From the NCBI RefSeq assembly GCF_003013815.1, contig NZ_PRLH01000001.1, positions 51,419-115,418 of the forward strand: 64,000 bases of DNA. Reading direction: 5' to 3'. This DNA is from Cyanothece sp. BG0011 (GTDB taxonomy: Bacteria > Cyanobacteriota > Cyanobacteriia > Cyanobacteriales > Microcystaceae). The notes beneath the pieces are model-generated. The model was not told the DNA's origin and made no database searches. It saw only the letters and a program-made list of their open reading frames with translations. This document shows positions 48,722-57,388 of the stretch, piece after piece. Both the position numbers and the translations under genes were made by a program. Positions within the stretch are counted from its first letter, which is position 1. Each line of letters begins with the position of its first letter.

Positions 48722-49047
48722 GAAAACAGCAGTTAAAGGCAATAATTCATCTTAGTTCATTTTGATTTTTAACTAAGCTAAGCTAAATAGTAAATAAACT
48801 TTATTGATTTAAAAATTATCGACCAGGAAGCAGTAAAAGCTTCCTGTTTTAGTTGATAACTTAAAAAGACTTAGATAAGTAGGTAGGGGTTATAAAACAA
48901 AGGTATTAAATGTGCCTTCAGAATTCAAAAAACGATATATTTCTTCATAAGTTTGTAAAAATCTGTAAAAAATATAGTCACTTAATTATTTAGTATAGTA
49001 GCATTCTATTAAAAATTATCATTCTACAACCTTGTTTCAATACAAAG
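48722..49047. other. intergenic region containing a terminator
   Basis: The region after the secreted-protein gene holds the hairpin terminator at 48824-48850. It is otherwise AT-rich, with a TATAGT-type -10 candidate near 48990 that could serve the next gene. No other feature is seen. Confidence 0.4.
48824..48850 (+). terminator. rho-independent terminator
   Basis: An eight-base stem (CAGGAAGC/GCTTCCTG) with a seven-base loop is followed by TTTT. It lies 103 bases past the small secreted-protein stop and should end that transcript. Confidence 0.75.
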
Positions 49048-50628
49048 ATGATTAACGGAATTCTAGCTAATCTCAAAGTAATATGTAAAATACTATTGAT
49101 TATAGTATTTATAGGAAGTATTATTGTTGGTGTTATTGTTTCTTTAGCACTCCCTTTTTGTATTCCTAAAAATTTTTATTATAATAATAATTGGTATCTA
49201 TTTCTAATTAGTTTTATTACCTTTATTTTAGCTAGTATATTTCCTATTTCCGGAATCGCTTATATCTTATTTCAAGGAGAATCCCGTCGTCGGAAATTAG
49301 CAAAAGACTTTTGGTTATTGAGTATCAGAGTTGATGGGGATTTAGAACAAAAAGATTTAAACAAAATTGTTAAACGATTTAGACAAAGATATAGTCAAAA
49401 ATATGGAAAAAATATAGAAGAAACAGATGTATCTTCGGAAAATTGGGATATTGAAGCTTATTGTGAGTATTTTAATATTATCAAAGAAAAAAGTAATTCA
49501 GACTGGAATTATATTATACAATCTTTAATTCCTATTGTTGTGACTAATTTAGGAGTTAATTTATTATTTATTCAAAATTTACCCTATGAATTGTTTAATG
49601 ATTATAATCGTGATTACTTAACTATAATGAAAGCTGGTTTTATTGGGGGTTATATATTTTCAGTTCAGTTAATATATCGTCGTTACACTTCTTTTGATTT
49701 AAAACCTTACGTTTATATGGCTTGTACATTAGCCATGATTTCTGGCATATTATTTAGTTTTATTGCATCTCCACTAATATTGAGCTTATTTGGTAATAAT
49801 AGTAATAATGGTGATTATCAAATCCAAAATGGAATTATATATATTTTAGGTTTTTCTCTAGGATATTTTCCCTATTTAGCGATTCGTTGGTTTAACCAAA
49901 TTGCATATAGAGCATTACAAATAAACGAATATCAATCAAATAGTTTACCTTTAAATATCCTTGATGGAATTAGTCAATTTCATGAAACAAGATTACATGA
50001 TGAAGGAATAGACAATATAGAAAATTTAGCATCAGCCCCAATAGATGATTTATTAGTTAATACTTATTTTAGTGCATCCAGAATAATTGGATGGATAGAT
50101 CAAGCCATACTTTATGTTTACTTAGAAACCAACGAAATTCAGAATTTTCGTCGGGGAGGAATCAGAAATTTTTCTGATTTTAGAGAATACTGGGGACCCT
50201 GTTTTAAAGCCTACTATGCTCTAGCAAACCCCACTATAAAATTAATTGAAATATTTCGTCATCTAGATATCACTGAAGATAAAATAAAATCCTTTTCAGG
50301 ACTAACAAAAGACGAATTTATTAAACAATGCCAAGACTTGATTTATCAATGGGAGATTGATAATATTGAAATAGAGATGATCCATCACTTATTAAAAACT
50401 CTTCAACAAACCAAGAATTCCGAAAATTTATTCAATCAATTAGATGATTACAGGCAAAAATTAGCTCTAGAATTAAGATCTACCCCTGAGCATCTTGATT
50501 TATTATATATCTCTACTCGATTGGGTCCCAATGTCGCTTATGTGAAACATTATTGGAGAATATTAGAAAAAATAGGAAATGCTAGTTACAATGAAAAGTT
50601 TAAAAGACAAACCCTGAATTCTAACTAA
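49048..50628 (+). CDS. large membrane protein of unknown function
   Basis: A 526-residue protein. Two N-terminal membrane helices (about 10-36 and 48-72) precede a charged cytoplasmic region. A second membrane bundle spans about 155-280 (four helices, including IVVTNLGVNLLFI and MACTLAMISGILFSFIA). A long soluble C-terminal part contains LHDEGIDNIENLASAPIDDL, which resembles a helix-hairpin-helix or small-helix repeat. I recognise no family. The gene is AT-rich and stands alone between a terminator and wecB. Confidence 0.6.
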   Translation: MINGILANLKVICKILLIIVFIGSIIVGVIVSLALPFCIPKNFYYNNNWYLFLISFITFILASIFPISGIAYILFQGESRRRKLAKDFWLLSIRVDGDLEQKDLNKIVKRFRQRYSQKYGKNIEETDVSSENWDIEAYCEYFNIIKEKSNSDWNYIIQSLIPIVVTNLGVNLLFIQNLPYELFNDYNRDYLTIMKAGFIGGYIFSVQLIYRRYTSFDLKPYVYMACTLAMISGILFSFIASPLILSLFGNNSNNGDYQIQNGIIYILGFSLGYFPYLAIRWFNQIAYRALQINEYQSNSLPLNILDGISQFHETRLHDEGIDNIENLASAPIDDLLVNTYFSASRIIGWIDQAILYVYLETNEIQNFRRGGIRNFSDFREYWGPCFKAYYALANPTIKLIEIFRHLDITEDKIKSFSGLTKDEFIKQCQDLIYQWEIDNIEIEMIHHLLKTLQQTKNSENLFNQLDDYRQKLALELRSTPEHLDLLYISTRLGPNVAYVKHYWRILEKIGNASYNEKFKRQTLNSN

Positions 50629-50836
50629 ACTTAAATTTTAGAAAATTAAACAAAAAAATAGCTTTTTTGGCCATGGATTGGTTTATTTATGTTAATCGCT
50701 AATTCCACAGATGCAACAGTAATCATGTTAAAAGTAACAAATAGTGAAATAACAGAAGCAGAATTAACAATTTGGATTACAAATAACATCAATCCATAAC
50801 CTAGTACAATAGATGAAGTCTTCAACTGTTCTACTT

Positions 50837-51958
50837 ATGACTTCATCCCGTTATAAAGTTTGTATCACCCTAGGAACCCGTCCCGAAGCCATAAAACTTG
50901 CCCCTGTGATTCAAAAATTTCGTCATTCACAGGCATTTGAAACCCATGTTATCTTAACCGGACAACATCGGGAAATGGTAGAACAGGTCATGCAACTGTT
51001 TGAAATAACAGCCGATGAAGACTTGAATATCATGCAGCCAAAACAAACCCTAACCGACATAACCTACCGCAGTTTGCAGGGGTTAGAAAGCATTTTTAAA
51101 AGAATACAACCCCATTGTGTGATTGTTCAAGGAGACACGACAACCGCATTTGCTGCCACGTTAGCAGCATTCTATCAACAAATTCCCATTGGCCACGTTG
51201 AAGCCGGTTTACGAACCGATAATCTTTATAACCCCTACCCAGAAGAAGCTAACCGTCGCCTCATTTCCCAACTGGCCCAGTTACATTTTGCCCCCACCCA
51301 GTTAGCAGTGGAAAACTTGAACCGTTCCGGTGTGACAGGAGATATCCATTTAACCGGAAATACCGTCATTGATGCGTTGTTAACCGTTGCAGACAAACAA
51401 CCGAACTGTTATGTTCAAGGGTTAGACTGGAATCAATACAGGGTGCTATTAGCTACCGTACATCGACGAGAGAACTGGGGAGAGCCTCTAGAAGACATCT
51501 TAAAAGGGTTTCACCTCATTTTAGACAAATTTCCCGATACAGCCCTCTTGCTGCCCATGCACCGCAACCCAACCGTTAGAGAACCCATCCAAGCATCATT
51601 AGGCAACCATCCTAGAGTGTTTTTAACGGAACCTTTGGACTATGGGGAGTTAGTCGGGGCCATTCAACGCTGTTATCTATTATTAACCGATTCTGGCGGT
51701 TTGCAAGAAGAAGCCCCTAGTTTGGGTAAACCTGTGTTAGTGTTACGAGAAACAACAGAAAGACCGGAAGCAGTAGACGCAGGAACCGCTAAATTAGTCG
51801 GCACAGATTATCAAACTATTGTTAGTAATAGTAGTGAATTATTGAGTGATAAAATAGCTTATGAACAGATGGCAAATGCCGTTAATCCCTTTGGAGATGG
51901 TCAAGCAAGCGATCGCATTTTAGAGATTGTACAAGGTTATTTAGGAGAAAAACATTGA
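50837..51958 (+). CDS. wecB: UDP-N-acetylglucosamine 2-epimerase (non-hydrolysing)
   Basis: A 373-residue GT-B-like epimerase. The N-terminus VCITLGTRPEAIKLAPV, the segment GHVEAGLRT, NPYPEEANRR, and the C-terminal TDSGGLQEEAP and RETTERPE blocks are all family hallmarks. It interconverts UDP-GlcNAc and UDP-ManNAc for surface polysaccharide synthesis. I chose the ATG at 50837 because it places six residues before the first strand; an in-frame ATG at 50813 adds eight. It overlaps the DUF433 gene start by four bases. Confidence 0.92.
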   Translation: MTSSRYKVCITLGTRPEAIKLAPVIQKFRHSQAFETHVILTGQHREMVEQVMQLFEITADEDLNIMQPKQTLTDITYRSLQGLESIFKRIQPHCVIVQGDTTTAFAATLAAFYQQIPIGHVEAGLRTDNLYNPYPEEANRRLISQLAQLHFAPTQLAVENLNRSGVTGDIHLTGNTVIDALLTVADKQPNCYVQGLDWNQYRVLLATVHRRENWGEPLEDILKGFHLILDKFPDTALLLPMHRNPTVREPIQASLGNHPRVFLTEPLDYGELVGAIQRCYLLLTDSGGLQEEAPSLGKPVLVLRETTERPEAVDAGTAKLVGTDYQTIVSNSSELLSDKIAYEQMANAVNPFGDGQASDRILEIVQGYLGEKH

Positions 51959-52242
51959 TAACTTTTACTAATATTGGTGAACTAATCACAATAGATTCTA
52001 ATAATAATCGTCCCGTTATTACAGGAACGAGAACATCAGTAAGAAGAATTGCTGGTTTATATAATCAAGGCAATAATGCCGAAGAAATAGCCAGAAGATT
52101 AAATCACTTAACCATCACTCAAATTTATGCAGCATTAACTTATTATCATGCTAACCGAGAAGAAATAGATAAGGACATTGAAGCAGAACAAAACGCTTAT
52201 GAAGAATTAGCTAAACAACATTATCAACAGAATCAACTTTAG
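51955..52242 (+). CDS. DUF433 protein, putative antitoxin
   Basis: A 95-residue protein with a DUF433 winged-helix (NRPVITGTRTSVRRIAGLYNQGNNAEEIA, LTITQIYAALTYYHANREEI) and an acidic tail. It starts with TTG inside the overlap ATTGA at the wecB stop, suggesting translational coupling. It is followed two bases later by a DUF5615 protein; such pairs are predicted toxin-antitoxin modules. DUF433 would bind DNA and neutralise the partner. Confidence 0.8.
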   Translation: MITFTNIGELITIDSNNNRPVITGTRTSVRRIAGLYNQGNNAEEIARRLNHLTITQIYAALTYYHANREEIDKDIEAEQNAYEELAKQHYQQNQL

Positions 52243-52244
52243 GA

Positions 52245-52607
52245 ATGACAAAAATTCGTCTTTATTTAGATGAAGATGCTCAAGATAATGATCTTATCTT
52301 GGCTTTGCGACTGCGTAATATTGATGTTTTATCCACTGGAGAAGCACAAATGTTATCGAAAAGTGATGAAGAACAATTACAATGGGCATTTGAGAATGAG
52401 CGTGTTATTTATAGTTTTAATGTTAGAGATTTTTACAAAATTCATACTAATTTACTCGAAACAAAACAATCTCATGCTGGAATTATTTTAGGAACTCAAA
52501 ATTATTCAATTGGAGAACAAATGCGTCGTCTTTTAAGAATTATTGCTACCTTATCAGCAGAAAATATGAAAAATCAAATAGAATTTTTGAGTGCTTGGAG
52601 AGCATAA
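52245..52607 (+). CDS. DUF5615 PIN-like protein, putative toxin
   Basis: A 120-residue PIN-like protein. Acidic residues include LYLDEDAQ near the N-terminus, then SKSDEEQLQWA and NVRDFYKIH, matching the DUF5615 family of putative ribonucleases. It is paired with the DUF433 gene, with a two-base gap. The operon is closed by a strong terminator. RNase activity is inferred from the fold. Confidence 0.8.
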   Translation: MTKIRLYLDEDAQDNDLILALRLRNIDVLSTGEAQMLSKSDEEQLQWAFENERVIYSFNVRDFYKIHTNLLETKQSHAGIILGTQNYSIGEQMRRLLRIIATLSAENMKNQIEFLSAWRA

Positions 52608-52620
52608 ACTTGATTAAATA

Positions 52621-52656
52621 AAAAAATCCCTAAAACTTGAGAAAGAGGGATTTTTT
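52621..52656 (+). terminator. rho-independent terminator
   Basis: A perfect eleven-base stem (AAAAAATCCCT/AGGGATTTTTT) with a 14-base loop lies 13 bases past the DUF5615 stop. The T-run serves the plus strand and the A-run allows use on the minus strand for the PEP-CTERM gene. Confidence 0.85.
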
Positions 52657-52728
52657 ATTCGCTGTTTTATTTTGAGATAAGTAGGGATAATTAACATTAA
52701 TCAATTATCCCCATACAAAGTAATCAAA

Positions 52729-53298
52729 TTAAGCTTTTTTCTTTAACTTAGTCGCCATGCCGAAAAGTCCGACACCCACTAACATAAGGGTAGAAGTCGG
52801 TTCAGGGGTAGAAACTGCATCAGCATTAGAAAAGACAAGGGTTGTGTCATTTACATCTACTACGCCATTATTACCGTCTGTAGCAGGATTTCCATTTACT
52901 CCTAGAAGACTGCCGAAACCAGGAAAACTTAATGAAAATACAGATGTACTAAGAGTACCCACATTGAATACTAGGGCAAGTTGACTGGCAGCGACATCTA
53001 TTTCCCCACCGACAACAGTAAAGGAATTAGCCACAGGAGTTACAACAGAAGGGATTATATCAAAGGGGGTAGTATATCCCAAAGCAGCAGGTGCTGAAGT
53101 AACTATAACAGAAGTTGCAGCTTGACCCGAAAAATCACCATCAGGTAATTCAAGCGTACCTTCTACAGTACCAGTCGTATTACCTTCTACGTTACTGAAA
53201 GAGAAGTTGAAAGTAGCAGCATTAGCAGCATCAGCTAACCCGACAACAGAAACGACGACAGATGCAGCTAAACCAGAAGCTAGGGGTTTTAGTTTCAT
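52729..53298 (-). CDS. PEP-CTERM exported protein
   Basis: A 189-residue secreted protein. A signal peptide ends near ADAANAA (about residue 27). The mature domain is beta-rich with few charges (FNFSFSNVEGNTTGTVEGTL). The C-terminal sorting signal is TPEPTSTLMLVGVGLFGMATKLKKK: PEP, helix, Lys-rich end. Like the 29517 protein it should be handled by an exosortase, likely for the cell surface or matrix. It converges on the DUF5615 gene. Confidence 0.88.
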   Translation of the reverse strand: MKLKPLASGLAASVVVSVVGLADAANAATFNFSFSNVEGNTTGTVEGTLELPDGDFSGQAATSVIVTSAPAALGYTTPFDIIPSVVTPVANSFTVVGGEIDVAASQLALVFNVGTLSTSVFSLSFPGFGSLLGVNGNPATDGNNGVVDVNDTTLVFSNADAVSTPEPTSTLMLVGVGLFGMATKLKKKA

Positions 53299-53618
53299 TG
53301 TGGGAATACCTCACATTGATGATTGTATTGAAGATTACAAACAATTTTTGACTAAAATCAAGAGGATTGTGAGTCTTTTTAGCAAAAATATTCACCAATG
53401 TATCCATAATCCCTGATTTTGTCAAGATGTATATGTTTTTCTTAATCCTATGAATTGACTGAATTTAATCTAAACAATCTAAAAATGATGATTAAAAAGA
53501 TATGATTACAATAAACAGAAGACGTTCAGCGATCGCTTAATCTTGAAGAGAACTAATATTAAGACAGGCATGGTCACTCATGTCATTGCCAACATAGTCA
53601 AACGATAAGTGAAACAAC
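53299..53618. other. divergent intergenic region upstream of cysS
   Basis: This region lies between the PEP-CTERM gene (minus) and cysS (plus). It contains a HIP1 site near 53530 and leads into a heptamer tandem repeat. Promoters for both genes must lie here but are not distinct. No gene is recognised. Confidence 0.4.
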
Positions 53619-53646
53619 TGATCACTGATAAGTGATAACTGATAAC
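53619..53646 (+). repeat. heptamer tandem repeat just before the cysS start
   Basis: Four consecutive seven-base units read TGATCAC, TGATAAG, TGATAAC and TGATAAC. They end six bases before the cysS ATG, where a ribosome site would be. Heptameric short tandem repeats are known in cyanobacterial genomes. Confidence 0.75.
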
Positions 53647-53652
53647 CGACTT

Positions 53653-55101
53653 ATGACACTAACCGTATACAACACCTTAACTCGCAAAAAAGAACCCTTT
53701 ACCCCCATCGAAGAAGGTACAGTCAAGATGTATTGCTGTGGCATTACCGTCTATGATTACTGTCATTTAGGTCATGCGAGAACTTGTATTGTTTGGGATG
53801 TGGTACGGCGTTATTTACAATGGCGTGGCTATGATGTCACCTATATTCAGAATTTTACCGATATTGACGATAAAATCTTAAACCGCGCCAGACAAGAAAA
53901 AACCACTATGGAAGCGGTGTCAGAACGGTTTATTGAGGCGTATTTTGAAGATATGGAACGCCTCGGCGTACAAAAAGCAGACGCTTACCCTCGCGCTACC
54001 CATACCCTCAATGGTATTCAACGCTTAGTCTCGGAGTTGGAAGCTAAAGGATATGCTTACGCTTCAGAGGGAGATGTCTATTACAATGTCCATCAATTTA
54101 AACCCTATGGTAAGCTTTCTGGCCGTAAATTAGAAGACTTACAAGCAGGGGCTAGTGGTCGAGTAGCAGTAGAAGACGCTGAAGCCAGCAAGAAAAAAGA
54201 TCCGGCAGATTTTGCGGTGTGGAAATCTGCAAAACCTGGGGAACCTGCTTGGGACTCTCCTTGGGGAAAAGGCCGCCCCGGATGGCATATCGAATGTTCT
54301 GCTATGGTACGGGAGAGACTGGGAGAAACCATTGATATTCATGTCGGGGGAAGTGATCTGATTTTTCCTCACCACGAAAATGAGATCGCCCAGTCAGAAG
54401 CCGCCACCGGTAAGCCTTTAGCCCGTTATTGGTTACACAATGGCATGGTGAAAGTAGGTGGGGAAAAAATGTCGAAATCTTTGGGGAACTTTACTACCAT
54501 TCGAGAGTTATTAGAGAAAATTGACCCCATGGCTGTGAGATTATTTATTTTACAGGCGCAATATCGTAAACCGGTGGATTTTACCGATGACGCTTTACAA
54601 GCAGCCACCAATGGCTGGCAAACGTTATCAGAAGGGTTATTATTTGGCTTTCAACATGGGGAAACTTTGGGCTTTAAGCCTGATCAGTCTGAGTTGTTAC
54701 CTGAGTTTGTCCAACGGTTTCAAGCGGCGGTAGACGATGACTTTAACTTTGCCGGTGGGTTAGCGGTGTTATTTGAAATAGCGAAAGAGTTACGCAAAGA
54801 AAGTAATTTATTGGTGCATCAAGGAACCACTGAAAGCAACTCAGAATTATTAGAAAAACAATGGCACACATTAAGAACCTTAGCTACTGTTTTAGGGTTA
54901 GAAGCAGACATCAATCAACTGAAACCTGAAAAGACTGACGGGTTAGATGATACAGACATCGAATTGTTAATTGAACAACGAAAAGAAGCAAGGAAAAATA
55001 AGAACTTTGCCGAAAGCGATCGCATTCGAGATCAATTGAAAGAACAAGGTGTTATTTTAGTGGATCAACCTGGCGGTGTTACAACTTGGCATCGCGGATA
55101 A
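53653..55101 (+). CDS. cysS: cysteinyl-tRNA synthetase
   Basis: A 482-residue class I synthetase with the HIGH-type motif GHAR (in CHLGHARTC), zinc ligands around residues 29 and 209 (YCCGI, ECSAM) and HHENEIAQSE. The KMSKS motif (GEKMSKSLGN) and the helical C-terminal domain follow. I start at the ATG 53653 (MTLTVYNTLTRKKEPF); an in-frame GTG at 53632 lies within a heptamer repeat. It charges tRNA-Cys in the cytoplasm. No clear Shine-Dalgarno is present because the repeat occupies that place. Confidence 0.96.
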   Translation: MTLTVYNTLTRKKEPFTPIEEGTVKMYCCGITVYDYCHLGHARTCIVWDVVRRYLQWRGYDVTYIQNFTDIDDKILNRARQEKTTMEAVSERFIEAYFEDMERLGVQKADAYPRATHTLNGIQRLVSELEAKGYAYASEGDVYYNVHQFKPYGKLSGRKLEDLQAGASGRVAVEDAEASKKKDPADFAVWKSAKPGEPAWDSPWGKGRPGWHIECSAMVRERLGETIDIHVGGSDLIFPHHENEIAQSEAATGKPLARYWLHNGMVKVGGEKMSKSLGNFTTIRELLEKIDPMAVRLFILQAQYRKPVDFTDDALQAATNGWQTLSEGLLFGFQHGETLGFKPDQSELLPEFVQRFQAAVDDDFNFAGGLAVLFEIAKELRKESNLLVHQGTTESNSELLEKQWHTLRTLATVLGLEADINQLKPEKTDGLDDTDIELLIEQRKEARKNKNFAESDRIRDQLKEQGVILVDQPGGVTTWHRG

Positions 55102-55140
55102 CACTCACTTACTTTGACGGATAACGTTATTCGTCAAGAA

Positions 55141-55278
55141 TAGTAGGGTGGGCAAATGGGATCACTTAATTCTTGTTAATAAAAACCTTAAATTATTGCC
55201 CACCATCATCAGTAAGGTGGGCAAAATGTATAGACTTTAAATTAACAATTTATCCGTTAAACTTTGCCCACCCTACTA
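55141..55278. repeat. MITE-like element with 16-base terminal inverted repeats
   Basis: Left end TAGTAGGGTGGGCAAA (55141-55156) and right end TTTGCCCACCCTACTA (55263-55278) are perfect mirror images. Inside, GCCCACC (55199-55204 region) and GGTGGGC (55216-55222 region) form a second nested pair. The 138-base unit has no coding capacity and looks like a miniature element or paired REP hairpins. It lies 40 bases past cysS. Confidence 0.8.
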
Positions 55279-55343
55279 TACATGGTACTCAATATATTAA
55301 TATCGTTTGTAGAATCTGATTTATAAATTCATACCTAAATTGT

Positions 55344-55424
55344 CTAACTATCCTCATTTTTTAAGTTATTAATGGTTTCTTCTAACCATAAATTAAAATC
55401 GCTTTCGTAAAGATTGGCACTCAT
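55344..55424 (-). pseudogene. DUF29 N-terminal stub
   Basis: A 26-codon frame starts at ATG 55424 and stops at TAG 55344-55346. It begins MSANLYESDFNLWLEETINN, the typical opening of cyanobacterial DUF29 proteins (full length about 140-150). It stops just where the family continues. The rest of the domain is absent on either side. Confidence 0.6.
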
Positions 55425-55549
55425 AATTAATTGCCTAACCACAACAAAGGTATTTCATATTATAACATTTTTTAGGTGGAAAGATTCCTATTTAATGTGT
55501 TTGAGCTAAAATAAAGTAAATTAGGCTTAGATAATTGAGAGAAAAAACT

Positions 55550-56125
55550 ATGGTGAATTCTATAGAAATCAACTGCAATTCTTTAAAGTTAACAGATGAG
55601 CAATTTTTTCAACTCTGTCAAGATAATCGTGATTTACGTTTTGAAAGAAATAGTAATGGAGATATAGTAATTATGCCACCCACTGGAGGAGAAACAGGTA
55701 ATCGAAATAGTTCAATAACTTATCAACTTTACGCCTGGAATCTTCAAAATAAATTAGGTGTTACTTTTGATTCATCGACGGGTTTTAAGCTACCAAATAA
55801 GGCCGATAGATCCCCTGATGCGTCTTGGATACCTCTAGAAAAATGGGAAGATTTAACATCGGAACAACGTCAAAAGTTCTTACCATTATGCCCTGATTTT
55901 GTTATAGAATTACGTTCTCCGACTGATATTTTGAAGACGTTACAAAATAAGATGAAAGAATATCTAGAAAATGGCACAAAGTTAGGATGGTTAATTAATC
56001 CAAAGGATAAAAAAATAGAAGTTTATCGACAAGAGAAAGAAGTAGAAATATTAGATAATCCCACAACATTATCATGGGAAGATGTGTTACCTAATTTTTT
56101 GTTAGATTTAGAAACTATTTGGTAA
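55550..56125 (+). CDS. Uma2 family protein, copy 1
   Basis: A 191-residue PD-(D/E)XK-type protein (DUF820/Uma2). The N-terminal LTDEQFFQLCQDNRDLRFER is followed by the substrate block PPTGGET, the first catalytic Asp (RSPDASW), the second acidic motif (DFVIELRSPTD) and the C-terminal LGWLINPKDKKIEVYR. It is a putative endonuclease of unknown role, abundant in cyanobacteria. I start at the ATG 55550; a TTG at 55535 is upstream in frame. It is the most divergent of four tandem copies in its 3' half. Confidence 0.88.
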   Translation: MVNSIEINCNSLKLTDEQFFQLCQDNRDLRFERNSNGDIVIMPPTGGETGNRNSSITYQLYAWNLQNKLGVTFDSSTGFKLPNKADRSPDASWIPLEKWEDLTSEQRQKFLPLCPDFVIELRSPTDILKTLQNKMKEYLENGTKLGWLINPKDKKIEVYRQEKEVEILDNPTTLSWEDVLPNFLLDLETIW

Positions 56126-56162
56126 AATTAAATTATGAATTGATAACTAAGAGGAATAAACT

Positions 56163-56738
56163 ATGGTTGATTCTATACAAGTAAACTGTGATTCTTTAAA
56201 GCTAACAGATGAGCAATTTTTTCAACTGTGTCAAGATAATCGTGATTTACGCTTTGAAAGAAATAGCAATGGAGATATATTAATTATGCCACCCACTGGA
56301 GGAGAAACAAGTAATAAAAATAGTGATATAATCTATCAACTATACGCATGGAATCGTAAGAATAAACTAGGTGTTACATTCGATTCTTCTGGAGGGTTTA
56401 AGTTACCAAATGGTGCAGATCGATCCCCTGATGCCTCTTGGATACCTATAGAAAAATGGGATAATTTAACTTCTCAACAGCGTCAAAAGTTTTTACCATT
56501 ATGTCCAGATTTTGTCATAGAATTACGTTCTCCTAGTGATAGTTTAAAAACGCTACAAAATAAAATGAAAGAGTATCTAGAAAATGGCACAAAATTAGGA
56601 TGGTTAATTAATCCAAAAGCTAAACAAGTGGAAGTTTATCGACAAGGTAAACAAGTAGAAATATTAGATAATCCCACCACATTATCAGGGGAGGATGTGT
56701 TACCTTATTTTGTGCTGGATTTAGAAAAAATTTGGTAA
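56163..56738 (+). CDS. Uma2 family protein, copy 2
   Basis: A 191-residue paralogue of its neighbours with the same motifs (RSPDASW, DFVIELRSPSD, LGWLINPKAKQ). Its middle segment reads SDIIYQLYAWNRKNKLGVTF. It begins exactly 613 bases after copy 1. From 56555 onward its sequence, including the following intergenic bases, is identical to that in copy 3. A short spacer of 37 bases precedes the next ATG. Probable operon of four. Confidence 0.88.
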   Translation: MVDSIQVNCDSLKLTDEQFFQLCQDNRDLRFERNSNGDILIMPPTGGETSNKNSDIIYQLYAWNRKNKLGVTFDSSGGFKLPNGADRSPDASWIPIEKWDNLTSQQRQKFLPLCPDFVIELRSPSDSLKTLQNKMKEYLENGTKLGWLINPKAKQVEVYRQGKQVEILDNPTTLSGEDVLPYFVLDLEKIW

Positions 56739-56775
56739 CATTAAATTATAACTATGATATTGAGGTCAATAAATT

Positions 56776-57351
56776 ATGGTTAATCCTCTAGAAATAAACT
56801 GCAATTCTTTACAACTTACAGATGAGCAATTTTTTCAATTGTGTCAGGATAATCGGGATTTAAGGTTTGAAAGAAATAGTAATGGAGATATATTAATTAT
56901 GCCACCCACTGGAGGAGAAACAAGTAATCGAAATAGTTCAATAAACTATCAACTTTACGCCTGGAATCTTCAAAATAAATCAGGTGTTACTTTTGATTCT
57001 TCCGGAGGGTTTAAGCTACCAAATGGTGCAGATCGATCCCCTGATGCGTCTTGGATACCTTTAGAAAAGTGGAATAATTTAACCCCTCAACAGCGTCAAA
57101 AGTTTTTACCTTTATGTCCTGATTTTGTTATTGAATTACGTTCTCCGACTGATAGTTTAAAGACGTTACAAAATAAAATGAAAGAGTATCTAGAAAATGG
57201 CACAAAATTAGGATGGTTAATTAATCCAAAAGCTAAACAAGTGGAAGTTTATCGACAAGGTAAACAAGTAGAAATATTAGATAATCCCACCACATTATCA
57301 GGGGAGGATGTGTTACCTTATTTTGTGCTGGATTTAGAAAAAATTTGGTAA
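56776..57351 (+). CDS. Uma2 family protein, copy 3
   Basis: A 191-residue paralogue. The middle is SSINYQLYAWNLQNKSGVTF, close to copy 1, while its 5' start and leader match copy 4 and its 3' end matches copy 2 exactly. It therefore looks like the product of a recent unequal exchange. Motifs RSPDASW and DFVIELRSPTD are intact, so it should be active if the family is. Confidence 0.88.
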   Translation: MVNPLEINCNSLQLTDEQFFQLCQDNRDLRFERNSNGDILIMPPTGGETSNRNSSINYQLYAWNLQNKSGVTFDSSGGFKLPNGADRSPDASWIPLEKWNNLTPQQRQKFLPLCPDFVIELRSPTDSLKTLQNKMKEYLENGTKLGWLINPKAKQVEVYRQGKQVEILDNPTTLSGEDVLPYFVLDLEKIW

Positions 57352-57388
57352 CATTAAATTATAACTATGATATTGAGGTCAATAAATT

